DNA of 39,667 bases from assembly GCA_965661165.1 (NCBI GenBank), contig CBFICL010000008.1:1-39667 (forward strand), given 5' to 3'. Below the pieces are notes generated by a model that did not search any database, was not told where the DNA came from, and saw only the letters and a program-made list of their open reading frames with translations. Position numbers and translations under genes: made by a program. Positions within the stretch are counted from its first letter, which is position 1. The number at the start of each line of letters is the position of its first letter. Below are positions 17,229 to 25,283 of this stretch, piece by piece. The stretch is from Hepatobacter sp965661165. GTDB taxonomy: Bacteria; Pseudomonadota; Alphaproteobacteria; Holosporales; Hepatobacteraceae.

Positions 17229-17714
17229 TCAGCGTACTGCGCGGCTCCTTAACGGCGTGTGTCTTGAGCGTGGTGTGGAGCTTTGGGCGGGTTGTGCATG
17301 CTGAAGGTCTTGTTTTTCAGCCTGTAAGCGTTGAACAGCCCCTTTACAGACCCCCAAAGCCAGCCATGTGCAGCCCTGACACAGGCGGTCTAAATGGTGC
17401 GGTTGAATATGCGTCACCACTTTGTTCACAAGGGTTTGCCATGGATAGCAGGTGTTTTGGAGCTGAAGCGCGTGCCTGTGACGTGTGTCTAAGGCCTGGA
17501 TCAACGACTCTTTCGCGCACGTGTCGCCTCTTTGATGGGGGCAGGCTTGGCAGATGTGATCCAGCCCATCGCGGATCTGGATGCGGGTGGTGGGCGTGAG
17601 GGCTTTTTTTATGCTGGCATAGTTCGCCACAAAGGCGGGGCTGTATCCCTTGCCTTCAAACCCTAAGGTGCATAGCACGTGGTGTGGTCTGAACGTGAGA
17701 GGTGTGTGTGCCAT
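17229..17714 (-). CDS. DUF1284 domain protein, putative iron-sulfur protein
   Basis: A 161-residue protein of the DUF1284 family. The diagnostic N-terminus is L-T-F-R-P-H-H-V-L-C-T-L-G-F-E-G-K-G-Y-S, followed by C-Q-A-C-P-H-Q-R-G-D-T-C (about 54-65) and a third cysteine group C-Q-G-C-T-W (about 114-119). The repeated CxxC pairs suggest metal or Fe-S binding, which is the usual annotation. Its biochemical role is unknown. The tail after residue 140 is Gln/Ser/Arg-rich. AAGG lies six bases before the ATG. It is separated from murC by 106 bases on the same strand. Confidence 0.85.
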   Translation of the reverse strand: MAHTPLTFRPHHVLCTLGFEGKGYSPAFVANYASIKKALTPTTRIQIRDGLDHICQACPHQRGDTCAKESLIQALDTRHRHALQLQNTCYPWQTLVNKVVTHIQPHHLDRLCQGCTWLALGVCKGAVQRLQAEKQDLQHAQPAQSSTPRSRHTPLRSRAVR

Positions 17715-17820
17715 GGCGCGCCTTTACAAAACAATGTGCCTAAGGTTTGTGCACAGATTATCATAAGAGAAGGCCGAAATCAGCTCATGGCGCGTACAGG
17801 TGAAAGCCACACAGGTGGGT

Positions 17821-19299
17821 TTATAAGTCAGCCGATGTCATGGAAAGGTTCATGGCGGGGTTGTCATGGGGGGTGCTTTGGGCGTCGTGCACCGCCTGTG
17901 GCAGCTGATGGGCCAGATGCGTAATGGTGCCAGCACCCATGCAGACCACCATATCATCGCGATGTAGTTTTGTTTTTAAATAGGAGGCAACCTCGGCAAA
18001 GGTTTCAATAAAGCGCACAGATTGTCCCTGGTCTTTCATGGCTTTGGCCAAACTCTCTGATGAGATGCGCCGGATGGGGGCTTCGCCCGCACCGTGCACA
18101 GGGACAAGAATCGTTTCATCGGCCGTGTTAAAGCAGGTTTGAAAATCGTCAAACAGGTCCCTCAGCCGGGTATAGCGGTGGGGCTGGCACACAGCATAAA
18201 GGCGGCCCTTACATAAGGCGCGGGCTGTTTTGAGGGTGGCGTTGATTTCCACTGGATGATGCGCATAATCATCAATAAAGCGCACACGCCCTGTAAGGCC
18301 TGTTTGATTAAAACGCCTTTTGACGCCTTTGAATTCCTGTAAGGCCTGGCGGACCACAGATTCAGGCAACCCTAAGTGAAAAGCCATTCCCAAGGCAGGG
18401 GCTGCATTGAGCACATTGTGATGACCATAGAGAGAGAGCTGGAGTTCCGCATAGCCAGAGCGATCAGGAAAGCGCACATCGAACTTCATGCCCGAAGCAG
18501 TGGTGTGAATGTTGTGTACGTAAATAGAGGCCTGGGGGTCGCACCCATAGGTAAAAACGGGTCGATCAATCTTGGGGAGTAAGTCTTTTGTAAGCGGATC
18601 ATCCAGGCAAACCATGGACATACCGGCGGGGTCGATGTGGTAGAGAAATGCGTCAAACGAGCGGAAGAGTGTTTCTTTGTCTTTGTAAAACTCCATATGC
18701 TCTTGATCAATGTTAGTGATGGCGCCAACATAGGTGTGAGCGCGGCTGTGGGTGCCGTCAGACTCATCAAGCTCGGTGACAAGCCAATCACCAGATCCTA
18801 AATATACATTGCTGTCATAATCAGCCATGGTGCCGCCGTTTAGCACCAAAGGGTCGAGGCCTGCCGTGACCATCATTTTGGCCATAAGGGCTGTGGTGGT
18901 GGTTTTGCCGTGACTGCCTGTGATGCCAATGGTTTTTTTTGTTTGCGTCAGGGCACCGAGGAGGTCGCCCCGTTTGATGATGGGGATGTTTTTCTTGCGG
19001 GCATGGATTAACTCGGGGTTATCCTCACCAATGGCAGATGAGATGATCAGGTGTGTGGCGTGTTCTACATTAAGGCTGTGGTGGGAGGAGAAAAGGCGCA
19101 CGCCTTTTTGTTGAAGGCTCTCAAGGTAGGGATTATGCGCGGATGTGTCACTCCCCTGTACGCAGTGACCTAAATGCGATAAAAGGTGGGCTAACGCGCT
19201 CATGCCAACGCCGCCAATGCCTATAAAGTGGAGAATGTTGGTCCGCAATGGTTTTGCTAGAAGGGTCTTCCAATCACAATCCGACAAGGGGGGTGCCAT
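17821..19299 (-). CDS. murC: UDP-N-acetylmuramate--L-alanine ligase
   Basis: A cytoplasmic ATP-dependent ligase that adds the first amino acid of the peptidoglycan stem. The 492 residues show the UDP-binding motif H-F-I-G-I-G-G-V-G-M-S-A-L-A, the ATP loop G-I-T-G-S-H-G-K-T-T-T-T, T-E-L-D-E-S-D-G-T, and D-D-Y-A-H-H-P-V-E-I, all standard for MurC. ATG 19299 is chosen because AGGA is spaced eight bases from it; ATG 19308 would put AGG directly against the start. A Ser/Thr-rich tail of about 20 residues follows the conserved region. The other mur/fts genes are not in this window. Confidence 0.96.
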   Translation of the reverse strand: MAPPLSDCDWKTLLAKPLRTNILHFIGIGGVGMSALAHLLSHLGHCVQGSDTSAHNPYLESLQQKGVRLFSSHHSLNVEHATHLIISSAIGEDNPELIHARKKNIPIIKRGDLLGALTQTKKTIGITGSHGKTTTTALMAKMMVTAGLDPLVLNGGTMADYDSNVYLGSGDWLVTELDESDGTHSRAHTYVGAITNIDQEHMEFYKDKETLFRSFDAFLYHIDPAGMSMVCLDDPLTKDLLPKIDRPVFTYGCDPQASIYVHNIHTTASGMKFDVRFPDRSGYAELQLSLYGHHNVLNAAPALGMAFHLGLPESVVRQALQEFKGVKRRFNQTGLTGRVRFIDDYAHHPVEINATLKTARALCKGRLYAVCQPHRYTRLRDLFDDFQTCFNTADETILVPVHGAGEAPIRRISSESLAKAMKDQGQSVRFIETFAEVASYLKTKLHRDDMVVCMGAGTITHLAHQLPQAVHDAQSTPHDNPAMNLSMTSADL

Positions 19300-19329
19300 T
19301 ATTTCCATCCTACAAGCGTGTCTCTCATA

Positions 19330-19358
19330 TTGTGCGCTGACACATATGAATATATATA
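19330..19358 (+). promoter_or_regulatory. Possible promoter of flgK-flgL
   Basis: TTGTGC (19330-19335), 17 bases, TATATA (19353-19358) lie 76 bases before the flgK start in the murC/flgK divergent spacer. The -35 matches only at TTG. No sigma-54 or sigma-28 element was recognised. Confidence 0.25.
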
Positions 19359-19434
19359 TAAAACGCACATCTCAGATTTGGCATTTTTTTTGCCTTATGG
19401 CAAGCCAGGTTTTCTGAAAAAGAGAGGCGTTGTT

Positions 19435-21243
19435 ATGCCATCAGGTGTGGGTTTTACCCTAGAAAGTGCTTTTCAAGCGGGTCAAAAACGCTTGAATATT
19501 CTGACGCAAAATGAGGTGAATCGCCAAGATCCTCACTTTTCACGCCTTGAAACGCACATGATGACCGAAAGTGTGGGCACCTATGAAAGTAGTGTGCAAA
19601 TTTCAGACATTCATCGGTGTGCGAATCCTGTCATCTTGAAGGGGCTGAGTGAAACCAAAACAACGCTGGAGTCATGGCGTCAGCTGGCCTCTTTTTATGG
19701 CGTGTTAGAGAGCATGTCTGGGTCCGTGGGTGCAGAGGCAGATCTTCTTTCGGGCAGTATTGCTGATTTTTTCCAGGCTCTTGAGGCCACCAACCTTACC
19801 ATGGAGCAAGATGCCTACCTGAACACCGTGGTGGAGAAAGCCGGCGCGTTGGCAGAGGCTTTTTCTTCCTTTTCACAAAAAATACAAGACCTGCGGTCTG
19901 AAGCAGATCACCAGGTGGCGCGGGATGTGGAGGAGGTTCAAAAACTGTTGTCTCATTATCATGACGTCAATCAAATCATTGCGCGCAGTGAGGAAGGTAC
20001 CACCGAGCTATTTTCCGCGCAAGATAAGCAAAGTGGGCTTTTGAAGCAGTTGTCTTCCTATTTTTCGGTGTCACAGACTCAAGATCGCTTTCCTGTAGAT
20101 CATGTGCTGGATCCTTGCTATTTGTGGGGGCCGGGTGGGGTGCCGTTGGTGACAAAAATGCGGCCCAGCACCTTGTCGTTTGAAGAAGCCGGTTCCATGA
20201 GCCCTGACAACACATGTGACAAGGGTGATCTCAGCAAGTTGATGGTGCAGTTTGATAAGTTAACAATTGATATCACTTCGCATACAACGTCAGGAGAAAT
20301 TGGGGCCTTGTTGAAACTGCGTGATCAGATTCTGCCTGACATGCAAGCCGTGCTTGACCAGGGCGCGGCCACCTTGGCAGACACCATGAATGCCATTCAT
20401 ACGCAAGGAAGTGCCTATGCGGCCCCTGCGCAAATGACCAGCAGCCGTGTGCTTGACCCTGCTCAGCCGGCCGTGACAGAAAATGGGAAGCTCCGCATTG
20501 CCACCCTTGATGCGGAAGGGATGGTGGTGTCTTTGAAAGACATTCCCCTTGAGCCCACACACACCTTGAATGATGTGGTGACGTTTATCAACGATGAAGA
20601 TGGTTTTTGGGCGTCGTGGCAAGATGGGCACATGAAGGTGGGCGTTTCTGATGGCACTCATAAAGCGCAGGGTATCGCGTTGATGGGGCTGGATACATCC
20701 ACAGAAACCTTGATGACAGTGATGGGGCTTAATGATTTATTTTGGTCTCAAGAAAGTCATCAACCCAATACGTCTGACGTGTCGCCAGGGTTTGCGTTGA
20801 ACCTGCGGCTTAACCCTTCAATTCAAGAAAATCCTCGTTTATTTGCCCACACCAAGCTTAGCCAAGCGTTTCCATTAGGCATTGGGATTCCAGGTGTTCA
20901 AAAGGCGGACGGTGTCACGTTAAGTCAGTTAGCGCAAGAAAAACATGCCGTGTGGACATTTGAGGCTGCGGGCGATTGGCAGAGCAAAAAACTCACGCCC
21001 ACGGATTGGGGTCGACTCTTTACCACAACGCTGGCGCAAAAAACGGGCCACGCAAAAAGCTCGTTGTTGTTGACAGAATCTACCATGTCAAAACTGGAGT
21101 CCCTGCGTCAAGAAGAAGAGGGTGTAGATGTAAAGAACAATCACCTTGAGGTTGTGAACATGACAGACTATATGCAAAACGTGTTGGCGTTGATGCGCAT
21201 GACGCGTGAGCTTAAACAGCAAATCATTGCATTGATGGCGTAA
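19435..21243 (+). CDS. flgK: Flagellar hook-associated protein 1
   Basis: A structural protein of the hook-filament junction, exported by the flagellar type III apparatus. The 602 residues lack a Sec signal. The N-terminal helix F-T-L-E-S-A-F-Q-A-G-Q-K-R-L-N-I-L-T-Q-N resembles the FlgK/FlgE rod-type N-terminus. The middle contains the FlgK pattern L-S-G-S-I-A-D-F-F-Q-A-L-E and a variable beta domain. The C-terminal heptad region ends near M-Q-N-V-L-A-L-M-R-M-T-R-E-L-K. The sequence is strongly diverged (the usual A-A-N-N-I-A-N loop reads T-Q-N-E-V-N). GAGAGG before ATG 19435 supports the start; the frame is open 117 bases upstream. It pairs with flgL. Confidence 0.8.
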   Translation: MPSGVGFTLESAFQAGQKRLNILTQNEVNRQDPHFSRLETHMMTESVGTYESSVQISDIHRCANPVILKGLSETKTTLESWRQLASFYGVLESMSGSVGAEADLLSGSIADFFQALEATNLTMEQDAYLNTVVEKAGALAEAFSSFSQKIQDLRSEADHQVARDVEEVQKLLSHYHDVNQIIARSEEGTTELFSAQDKQSGLLKQLSSYFSVSQTQDRFPVDHVLDPCYLWGPGGVPLVTKMRPSTLSFEEAGSMSPDNTCDKGDLSKLMVQFDKLTIDITSHTTSGEIGALLKLRDQILPDMQAVLDQGAATLADTMNAIHTQGSAYAAPAQMTSSRVLDPAQPAVTENGKLRIATLDAEGMVVSLKDIPLEPTHTLNDVVTFINDEDGFWASWQDGHMKVGVSDGTHKAQGIALMGLDTSTETLMTVMGLNDLFWSQESHQPNTSDVSPGFALNLRLNPSIQENPRLFAHTKLSQAFPLGIGIPGVQKADGVTLSQLAQEKHAVWTFEAAGDWQSKKLTPTDWGRLFTTTLAQKTGHAKSSLLLTESTMSKLESLRQEEEGVDVKNNHLEVVNMTDYMQNVLALMRMTRELKQQIIALMA

Positions 21244-21254
21244 GGAAGGCAGAT

Positions 21255-22220
21255 ATGACTGAAAGCACCAACATGGCCTGGGGGAACGGCGTTAGCGCGT
21301 TTGTGTATAACAGGCTGCAAGATGATGTGAGTCACGCCGCCACCCAAAATGTCACGGGGCAAAAGTGTGAGCATTTTCATGATATGGGCGGGCGCACATG
21401 GCCGCTGTTGGGGGCCGTGGTGGCCAAAAATGCTGCCGATCGTATGACGAGCTTTTGTGATGAGCAAACGCCTTTCATCAGCCGTTTCCAGGCGGGGTTA
21501 TCGAGTCTGCAAGACACGTTGATCACGTCGGCGCAAAACCTTACAGAAGCGGCTACCACATGGAATACAGAAGAAGATTTTCCTGCTTTTCAGCAGGCGA
21601 TGCGCAGCTGTGTGCACAACACGGTTAACCTTCTCAACACCTATTTTGAAGGCAGTGGTTATCTTTTTGGCGGTGCGCAAACGGATTTGCGGCCCATCAA
21701 TCCTTTGCTGATTGATGATTTGTGCCGAGAAGAGGGCGCAGAGTTATCGCTTGGTTCGGTGGACGCCTATGTTGTGGATGGCCCCTTTTGTGATCGCCAA
21801 CATCCTCTGACCCTTTTTTATGATGGGGAAAGCACGCAACCCCTCACCCTTCCTTTGCAGGCTAAAGATGTGCGGTTTGTGTTTTCAGTGTTTGAATCCA
21901 TATTAAGCCTTACACCTGAAAATGCTGCTGAAGGCATTCATGATCTGCAGGGCGCTTTTGATGGCACGTTGCGTCTTGTGAAACAAGCGATACTAGACAC
22001 GTCTACGCTGCAAAACACGTTTGACAGGATCAACGAAGAAGCTCATGTGGATCAAGATGTCCGGGCGACACAGGTCGATAACCTCATCAATGTGGATCCG
22101 CTGGCCTCTGCCCAATATTTTTATGACACCAGCAGTGAATTGAGTGCCTTCCTGCAATTCACCCTGATTTCCAAACAGTTTGAGCAATCACTTCTTGCCA
22201 TGATGTCCCCTCAACGGTAA
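21255..22220 (+). CDS. flgL: Flagellar hook-associated protein 3 (FlgL-like)
   Basis: The junction protein between FlgK and the flagellin filament, 321 residues. Visible family features are an N-terminal heptad region and L-N-T-Y-F-E-G-S-G-Y-L-F-G-G-A-Q-T-D-L-R-P (about 127-147), the FlgL/flagellin 'G-x-Y-[IL]-F-[AG]-G' motif. A C-terminal helix also ends in F-L-Q-F-T-L-I-S-K-Q-F-E-Q-S-L-L. It starts 11 bases after flgK, with GGAAGG six bases before the ATG. Like flgK it is diverged, which fits reduced selection or a specialised flagellum. No other flagellar gene lies in the window. Confidence 0.8.
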   Translation: MTESTNMAWGNGVSAFVYNRLQDDVSHAATQNVTGQKCEHFHDMGGRTWPLLGAVVAKNAADRMTSFCDEQTPFISRFQAGLSSLQDTLITSAQNLTEAATTWNTEEDFPAFQQAMRSCVHNTVNLLNTYFEGSGYLFGGAQTDLRPINPLLIDDLCREEGAELSLGSVDAYVVDGPFCDRQHPLTLFYDGESTQPLTLPLQAKDVRFVFSVFESILSLTPENAAEGIHDLQGAFDGTLRLVKQAILDTSTLQNTFDRINEEAHVDQDVRATQVDNLINVDPLASAQYFYDTSSELSAFLQFTLISKQFEQSLLAMMSPQR

Positions 22221-22247
22221 GAGCACAGCCATGAAGGTGTGAGGGCA

Positions 22248-23021
22248 CTAGGTCAGAAAGTTTTTAGGGTTGATGTGTTTGCCGTCTTTGATCAGCTCAA
22301 AATGCAGATGAGGACCGGTGGAGCGCCCTGTGGTGCCCACATAGCCAATCACCTCATCCTTGCGGACCTTTTGGCCAATATGGATCCCTTTTTTATAGCG
22401 ACTGAGGTGAGCATAGGCTGTTTCCATGGTGCCATTGGTGTGACGTATGCGGATGTAGCGGCCATAACCGCCATTGTACGTGACTTTCACAATCCTGCCA
22501 TCTGCGGCCGCATGCACCGGCGTGCCGATGGGCGCCGCGAAATCCATTCCCTTATGCAGTTTTCTTTGTTTCAGCACGGGGTGGTGACGATAGCCAAAGT
22601 GTGAGCTAAGGCGCGCTTTTTTCACAGGTTTATAGATAGCAAATGAAGCAAGATGTGTTTTAGGAGGCGCGGTGCGTTCCTGAGCGGCTGATTTTGTGGC
22701 TTTTGCGTTGGTTTTTGTTTTTGTGGATGTCTTTCCTTTTTTTCTTTTGATCTTGCTACCAAGAGAGGTTTCCACCAAAAGGTCAGAAGCATCTTCGACA
22801 GATGAAAGGGGTGCTTCAGACCATGAATCTGTGTGGGTGGCGGCGTCGTGGTTTTGGCCCTTACCTTTGCGCCCTGCTTTTTTCTTGCCCGATTTGAGAG
22901 GTTTGGCGCCCCCCATTTTGGCCACATCGTGGCCTGGCTTAAAAAAAGCCATGAGCGAGATCATCAGAAAAAAAAGCTTCGCTGAAATAATGGTGGGAAG
23001 AGATAGAGATTTTTTCTTCAT
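22248..23021 (-). CDS. M23 family metallopeptidase (peptidoglycan endopeptidase)
   Basis: A 257-residue exported hydrolase that probably cuts peptide bridges in the cell wall. It starts with an N-terminal hydrophobic signal or anchor (about 1-30), then a basic Lys/Thr/Ser-rich linker (40-130). The LytM/M23 domain follows with S-S-H-F-G-Y-R-H-H-P, L-H-K-G-M-D-F-A-A-P (zinc His and Asp), Y-A-H-L-S, and G-P-H-L-H-F-E-L (zinc His). All zinc ligands are present. No LysM domain is seen. It lies 30 bases downstream of nfu and is likely co-transcribed. Converges with flgL. Confidence 0.93.
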   Translation of the reverse strand: MKKKSLSLPTIISAKLFFLMISLMAFFKPGHDVAKMGGAKPLKSGKKKAGRKGKGQNHDAATHTDSWSEAPLSSVEDASDLLVETSLGSKIKRKKGKTSTKTKTNAKATKSAAQERTAPPKTHLASFAIYKPVKKARLSSHFGYRHHPVLKQRKLHKGMDFAAPIGTPVHAAADGRIVKVTYNGGYGRYIRIRHTNGTMETAYAHLSRYKKGIHIGQKVRKDEVIGYVGTTGRSTGPHLHFELIKDGKHINPKNFLT

Positions 23022-23051
23022 ACAACAACGACTCTCAGAACAACAAAAAAA

Positions 23052-23603
23052 TTAAACGGGCTCGACGCGCACGACTTCAGGAATATAGTGGCGCAGAAGG
23101 TTTTCCACACCTTGCTTAAGGGTGGCCTCAGCGCTGGGACAGCCTGAACATGCACCACGCATTTCAAGGTAGACAACGCCATCTTTGAAATTTTTGAACA
23201 CAATATCCCCCCCATCTTGGGCCACAAAGGGACGAATGCGTTCATTGAGAAGGTCTTGGATATCTTTTTCAAGGCTGTCTGGGACAGCGGAAGCAGGGTT
23301 TTGGTTGGTGGGAGGCGCTGTGGTTAACACCTCAAGGCCTTTGGCAAAAAAGTCTTTCAACACTGTCAATATCTGGGGACGCAGGCCAGACCAAGTTTGT
23401 TTTGCATCCTTGGTGATGCTGATAAAATCAGCCCCTAAAAACACAGACACCACCCCAGGTACGTCAAAAAGGGCCTGCACAAAGGGCACACGGGCCGCTT
23501 CTTCGGGGGTAGAAAAAGCCAAGGGCTCTTCAGGAGCAATGGGCCTTCCTGCCAGAAACTTCAGTGTCTCGGGGTTGGGGGTATTGTCAACGCGAATATC
23601 CAT
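23052..23603 (-). CDS. nfu: NifU-like Fe-S cluster scaffold/carrier protein (Nfu1 type)
   Basis: Delivers Fe-S clusters to target enzymes. The 183 residues contain the Nfu N-terminal domain (about 1-90: T-P-N-P-E-T-L-K-F, F-V-Q-A-L-F-D-V-P-G-V, F-I-S-I-T-K). A short linker precedes the NifU C-terminal domain (about 112-183: R-P-F-V-A-Q-D-G-G-D-I, then G-A-C-S-G-C-P-S) with cluster cysteines C152 and C155. This is the mitochondrial/alphaproteobacterial Nfu1 arrangement. Its start is divergent from gatA, with a 213-base spacer. Confidence 0.95.
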   Translation of the reverse strand: MDIRVDNTPNPETLKFLAGRPIAPEEPLAFSTPEEAARVPFVQALFDVPGVVSVFLGADFISITKDAKQTWSGLRPQILTVLKDFFAKGLEVLTTAPPTNQNPASAVPDSLEKDIQDLLNERIRPFVAQDGGDIVFKNFKDGVVYLEMRGACSGCPSAEATLKQGVENLLRHYIPEVVRVEPV

Positions 23604-23721
23604 AGATTCCCAATATACACTTTTTTGTCAAAAAGGAAAGCATCATGACATAAGGTAACACAAAAAAACCAGAGAATGTAGGTCAGGCTTGTATCATCTT
23701 AAGATATGACCCTTTTTTCAC

Positions 23722-23777
23722 ACAAGAAATGATTTGTCTTGCCACGCCCCCCCTTTTTTTGCAAGAAATAGCTTGTG
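23722..23777. repeat. Two operator-like repeats upstream of gatA
   Basis: ACAAGAAATGATTTGT (23722-23737) and GCAAGAAATAGCTTGT (23761-23776) are near-direct repeats 39 bases apart. Each is a partial palindrome (ACAA/TTGT and CAAG/CTTG arms). They sit in the nfu/gatA divergent spacer 41-95 bases before the gatA start, separated by C and T runs. They could bind a dimeric regulator; this is inference. Confidence 0.3.
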
Positions 23778-23816
23778 AAGAATGGTGATGTGCATGTTTG
23801 AAGAGGAGAGCCGTTT

Positions 23817-25283
23817 TTGGAGTCATTAACGTTATGTGAAGCACGCGATGCGTTGCTTCAGGGAACCGTGTCGGCCACAGAGCTGGCACAGGATATTTTA
23901 TCTCGCATCGATAACAGCCATCTGAATGCCTTTATTTCTGTTGACCCCGATCGTGCGTTATCTGCGGCCCGTGAGAGCGATGACCGCCTGGCTCGCAAAG
24001 AGGCACGCCCGTTAGAAGGGTTACCCATCGCGGTGAAAGATAATATTTGCGTTCGTGATCTGCGCATGACGGCGGCGTCACGCATTTTGGAGCATTTTGT
24101 GCCGCCCTATGAGGCAACAGTGACCCAGAAACTGTGGGACCAAGGGGCCTACCCTTTGGGGAAGACCAATTTAGATGAATTTGCCATGGGATCCACAACC
24201 ACCACCAGCTATTTTGGGGCGTGCGAAAATCCTTGGCGTGGGTTGTCGGCGCCTGATGTGTCCCTTGTGCCTGGGGGGTCCTCAGGTGGATCAGCAGCGG
24301 CGGTGGCGGGTCAATTGGCCTTGGCGGCTTTGGGGACGGATACGGCGGGATCCATTCGTCAACCGGCTTCTTTTTGCGGCCTTGTGGGGCTTAAGCCCAC
24401 CTATGGACGGTGCTCACGATGGGGTGTGGCGCCCTTAGCATCATCGCTGGATCAAGTGGGTCCTATGACCCAAACGGTAGAAGATGCCGCGTTGTTGATG
24501 ACCTTTTTAGCAGGTCATGATAGACAAGATTCAACGTCGTGTGATGTGCCTGTGCCTGCCTATCGTGATGTGTTGGGCCAATCTGTTCGAGGATTACGCT
24601 TAGGGATTCCCGAAGAATATTGTGCGCCCACGATGGATGAAGATGCGAAAGTGCTTTGGGAAAAGGGGCGCGCATGGTTTGAGGAAGCTGGCGCGGTGAT
24701 CAAACCCATTCAATTGCCCCATGCTCGCTATGCGCTGCAGACGTATACCATCATATGTAGCGCGGAAGCGTCATCGAATTTGGCCCGTTTTGATGGCATT
24801 CGTTATGGCCTGCGCGCTGATGAAAAGGGTTTGCACGATCTTTATACCAAAACGCGGGATCAAGGCTTTGGCGTTGAGGTGAAACGGCGTATCCTCATTG
24901 GCACTTACGCTATGTCTCAAGACTCTTATGAAGACTATTTTCAAAGGGCACAAAAGGTGAGGCGCCTTATTTTTGAAGATTTTCAAAAAGCCTTTGATGA
25001 GGTGGATGCTGTGTTAACGCCCACAACGCCCACAGGGGCGTTTCCCATTGGCCAAAAATTGGATGATCCAACCACCATGTATTTAAATGATGTCTTTACG
25101 GTGCCGCAAAACATGGCGGGGCTACCGGCTATTTCTGTGCCTGCCATGCTCAGCCGCGATGGACTGCCTATGAGTCTCCAGCTCACAGGTCGTCCTTTTG
25201 AAGAAGAAACGCTGCTAAAGCTGGCCGGGGTTTTGGAAAAACAGGTGGCATTCCCCCGTTTCGGCTGGAAGGAGCGCGTATGA
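23817..25283 (+). CDS. gatA: Glutamyl-tRNA(Gln)/aspartyl-tRNA(Asn) amidotransferase subunit A
   Basis: The glutaminase subunit that supplies ammonia for making Gln-tRNA(Gln) and/or Asn-tRNA(Asn). The 488 residues contain the amidase signature with the catalytic triad Lys74 (L-P-I-A-V-K-D-N), Ser155 (G-G-S-S-G-G-S) and Ser179 (D-T-A-G-S). The start is TTG at 23817, supported by AGGAG with an eight-base spacer and by the N-terminus MESLTLCEARDALLQG. A TTG start suggests modest translation. gatB overlaps its end by four bases. gatC is not adjacent. Confidence 0.96.
   Translation: MESLTLCEARDALLQGTVSATELAQDILSRIDNSHLNAFISVDPDRALSAARESDDRLARKEARPLEGLPIAVKDNICVRDLRMTAASRILEHFVPPYEATVTQKLWDQGAYPLGKTNLDEFAMGSTTTTSYFGACENPWRGLSAPDVSLVPGGSSGGSAAAVAGQLALAALGTDTAGSIRQPASFCGLVGLKPTYGRCSRWGVAPLASSLDQVGPMTQTVEDAALLMTFLAGHDRQDSTSCDVPVPAYRDVLGQSVRGLRLGIPEEYCAPTMDEDAKVLWEKGRAWFEEAGAVIKPIQLPHARYALQTYTIICSAEASSNLARFDGIRYGLRADEKGLHDLYTKTRDQGFGVEVKRRILIGTYAMSQDSYEDYFQRAQKVRRLIFEDFQKAFDEVDAVLTPTTPTGAFPIGQKLDDPTTMYLNDVFTVPQNMAGLPAISVPAMLSRDGLPMSLQLTGRPFEEETLLKLAGVLEKQVAFPRFGWKERV

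Noticed and set aside
23739..23760. C7 and T7 runs before gatA as a possible phase-variable promoter
   Set aside because: Runs are short, and no well-placed -35/-10 pair flanks them.
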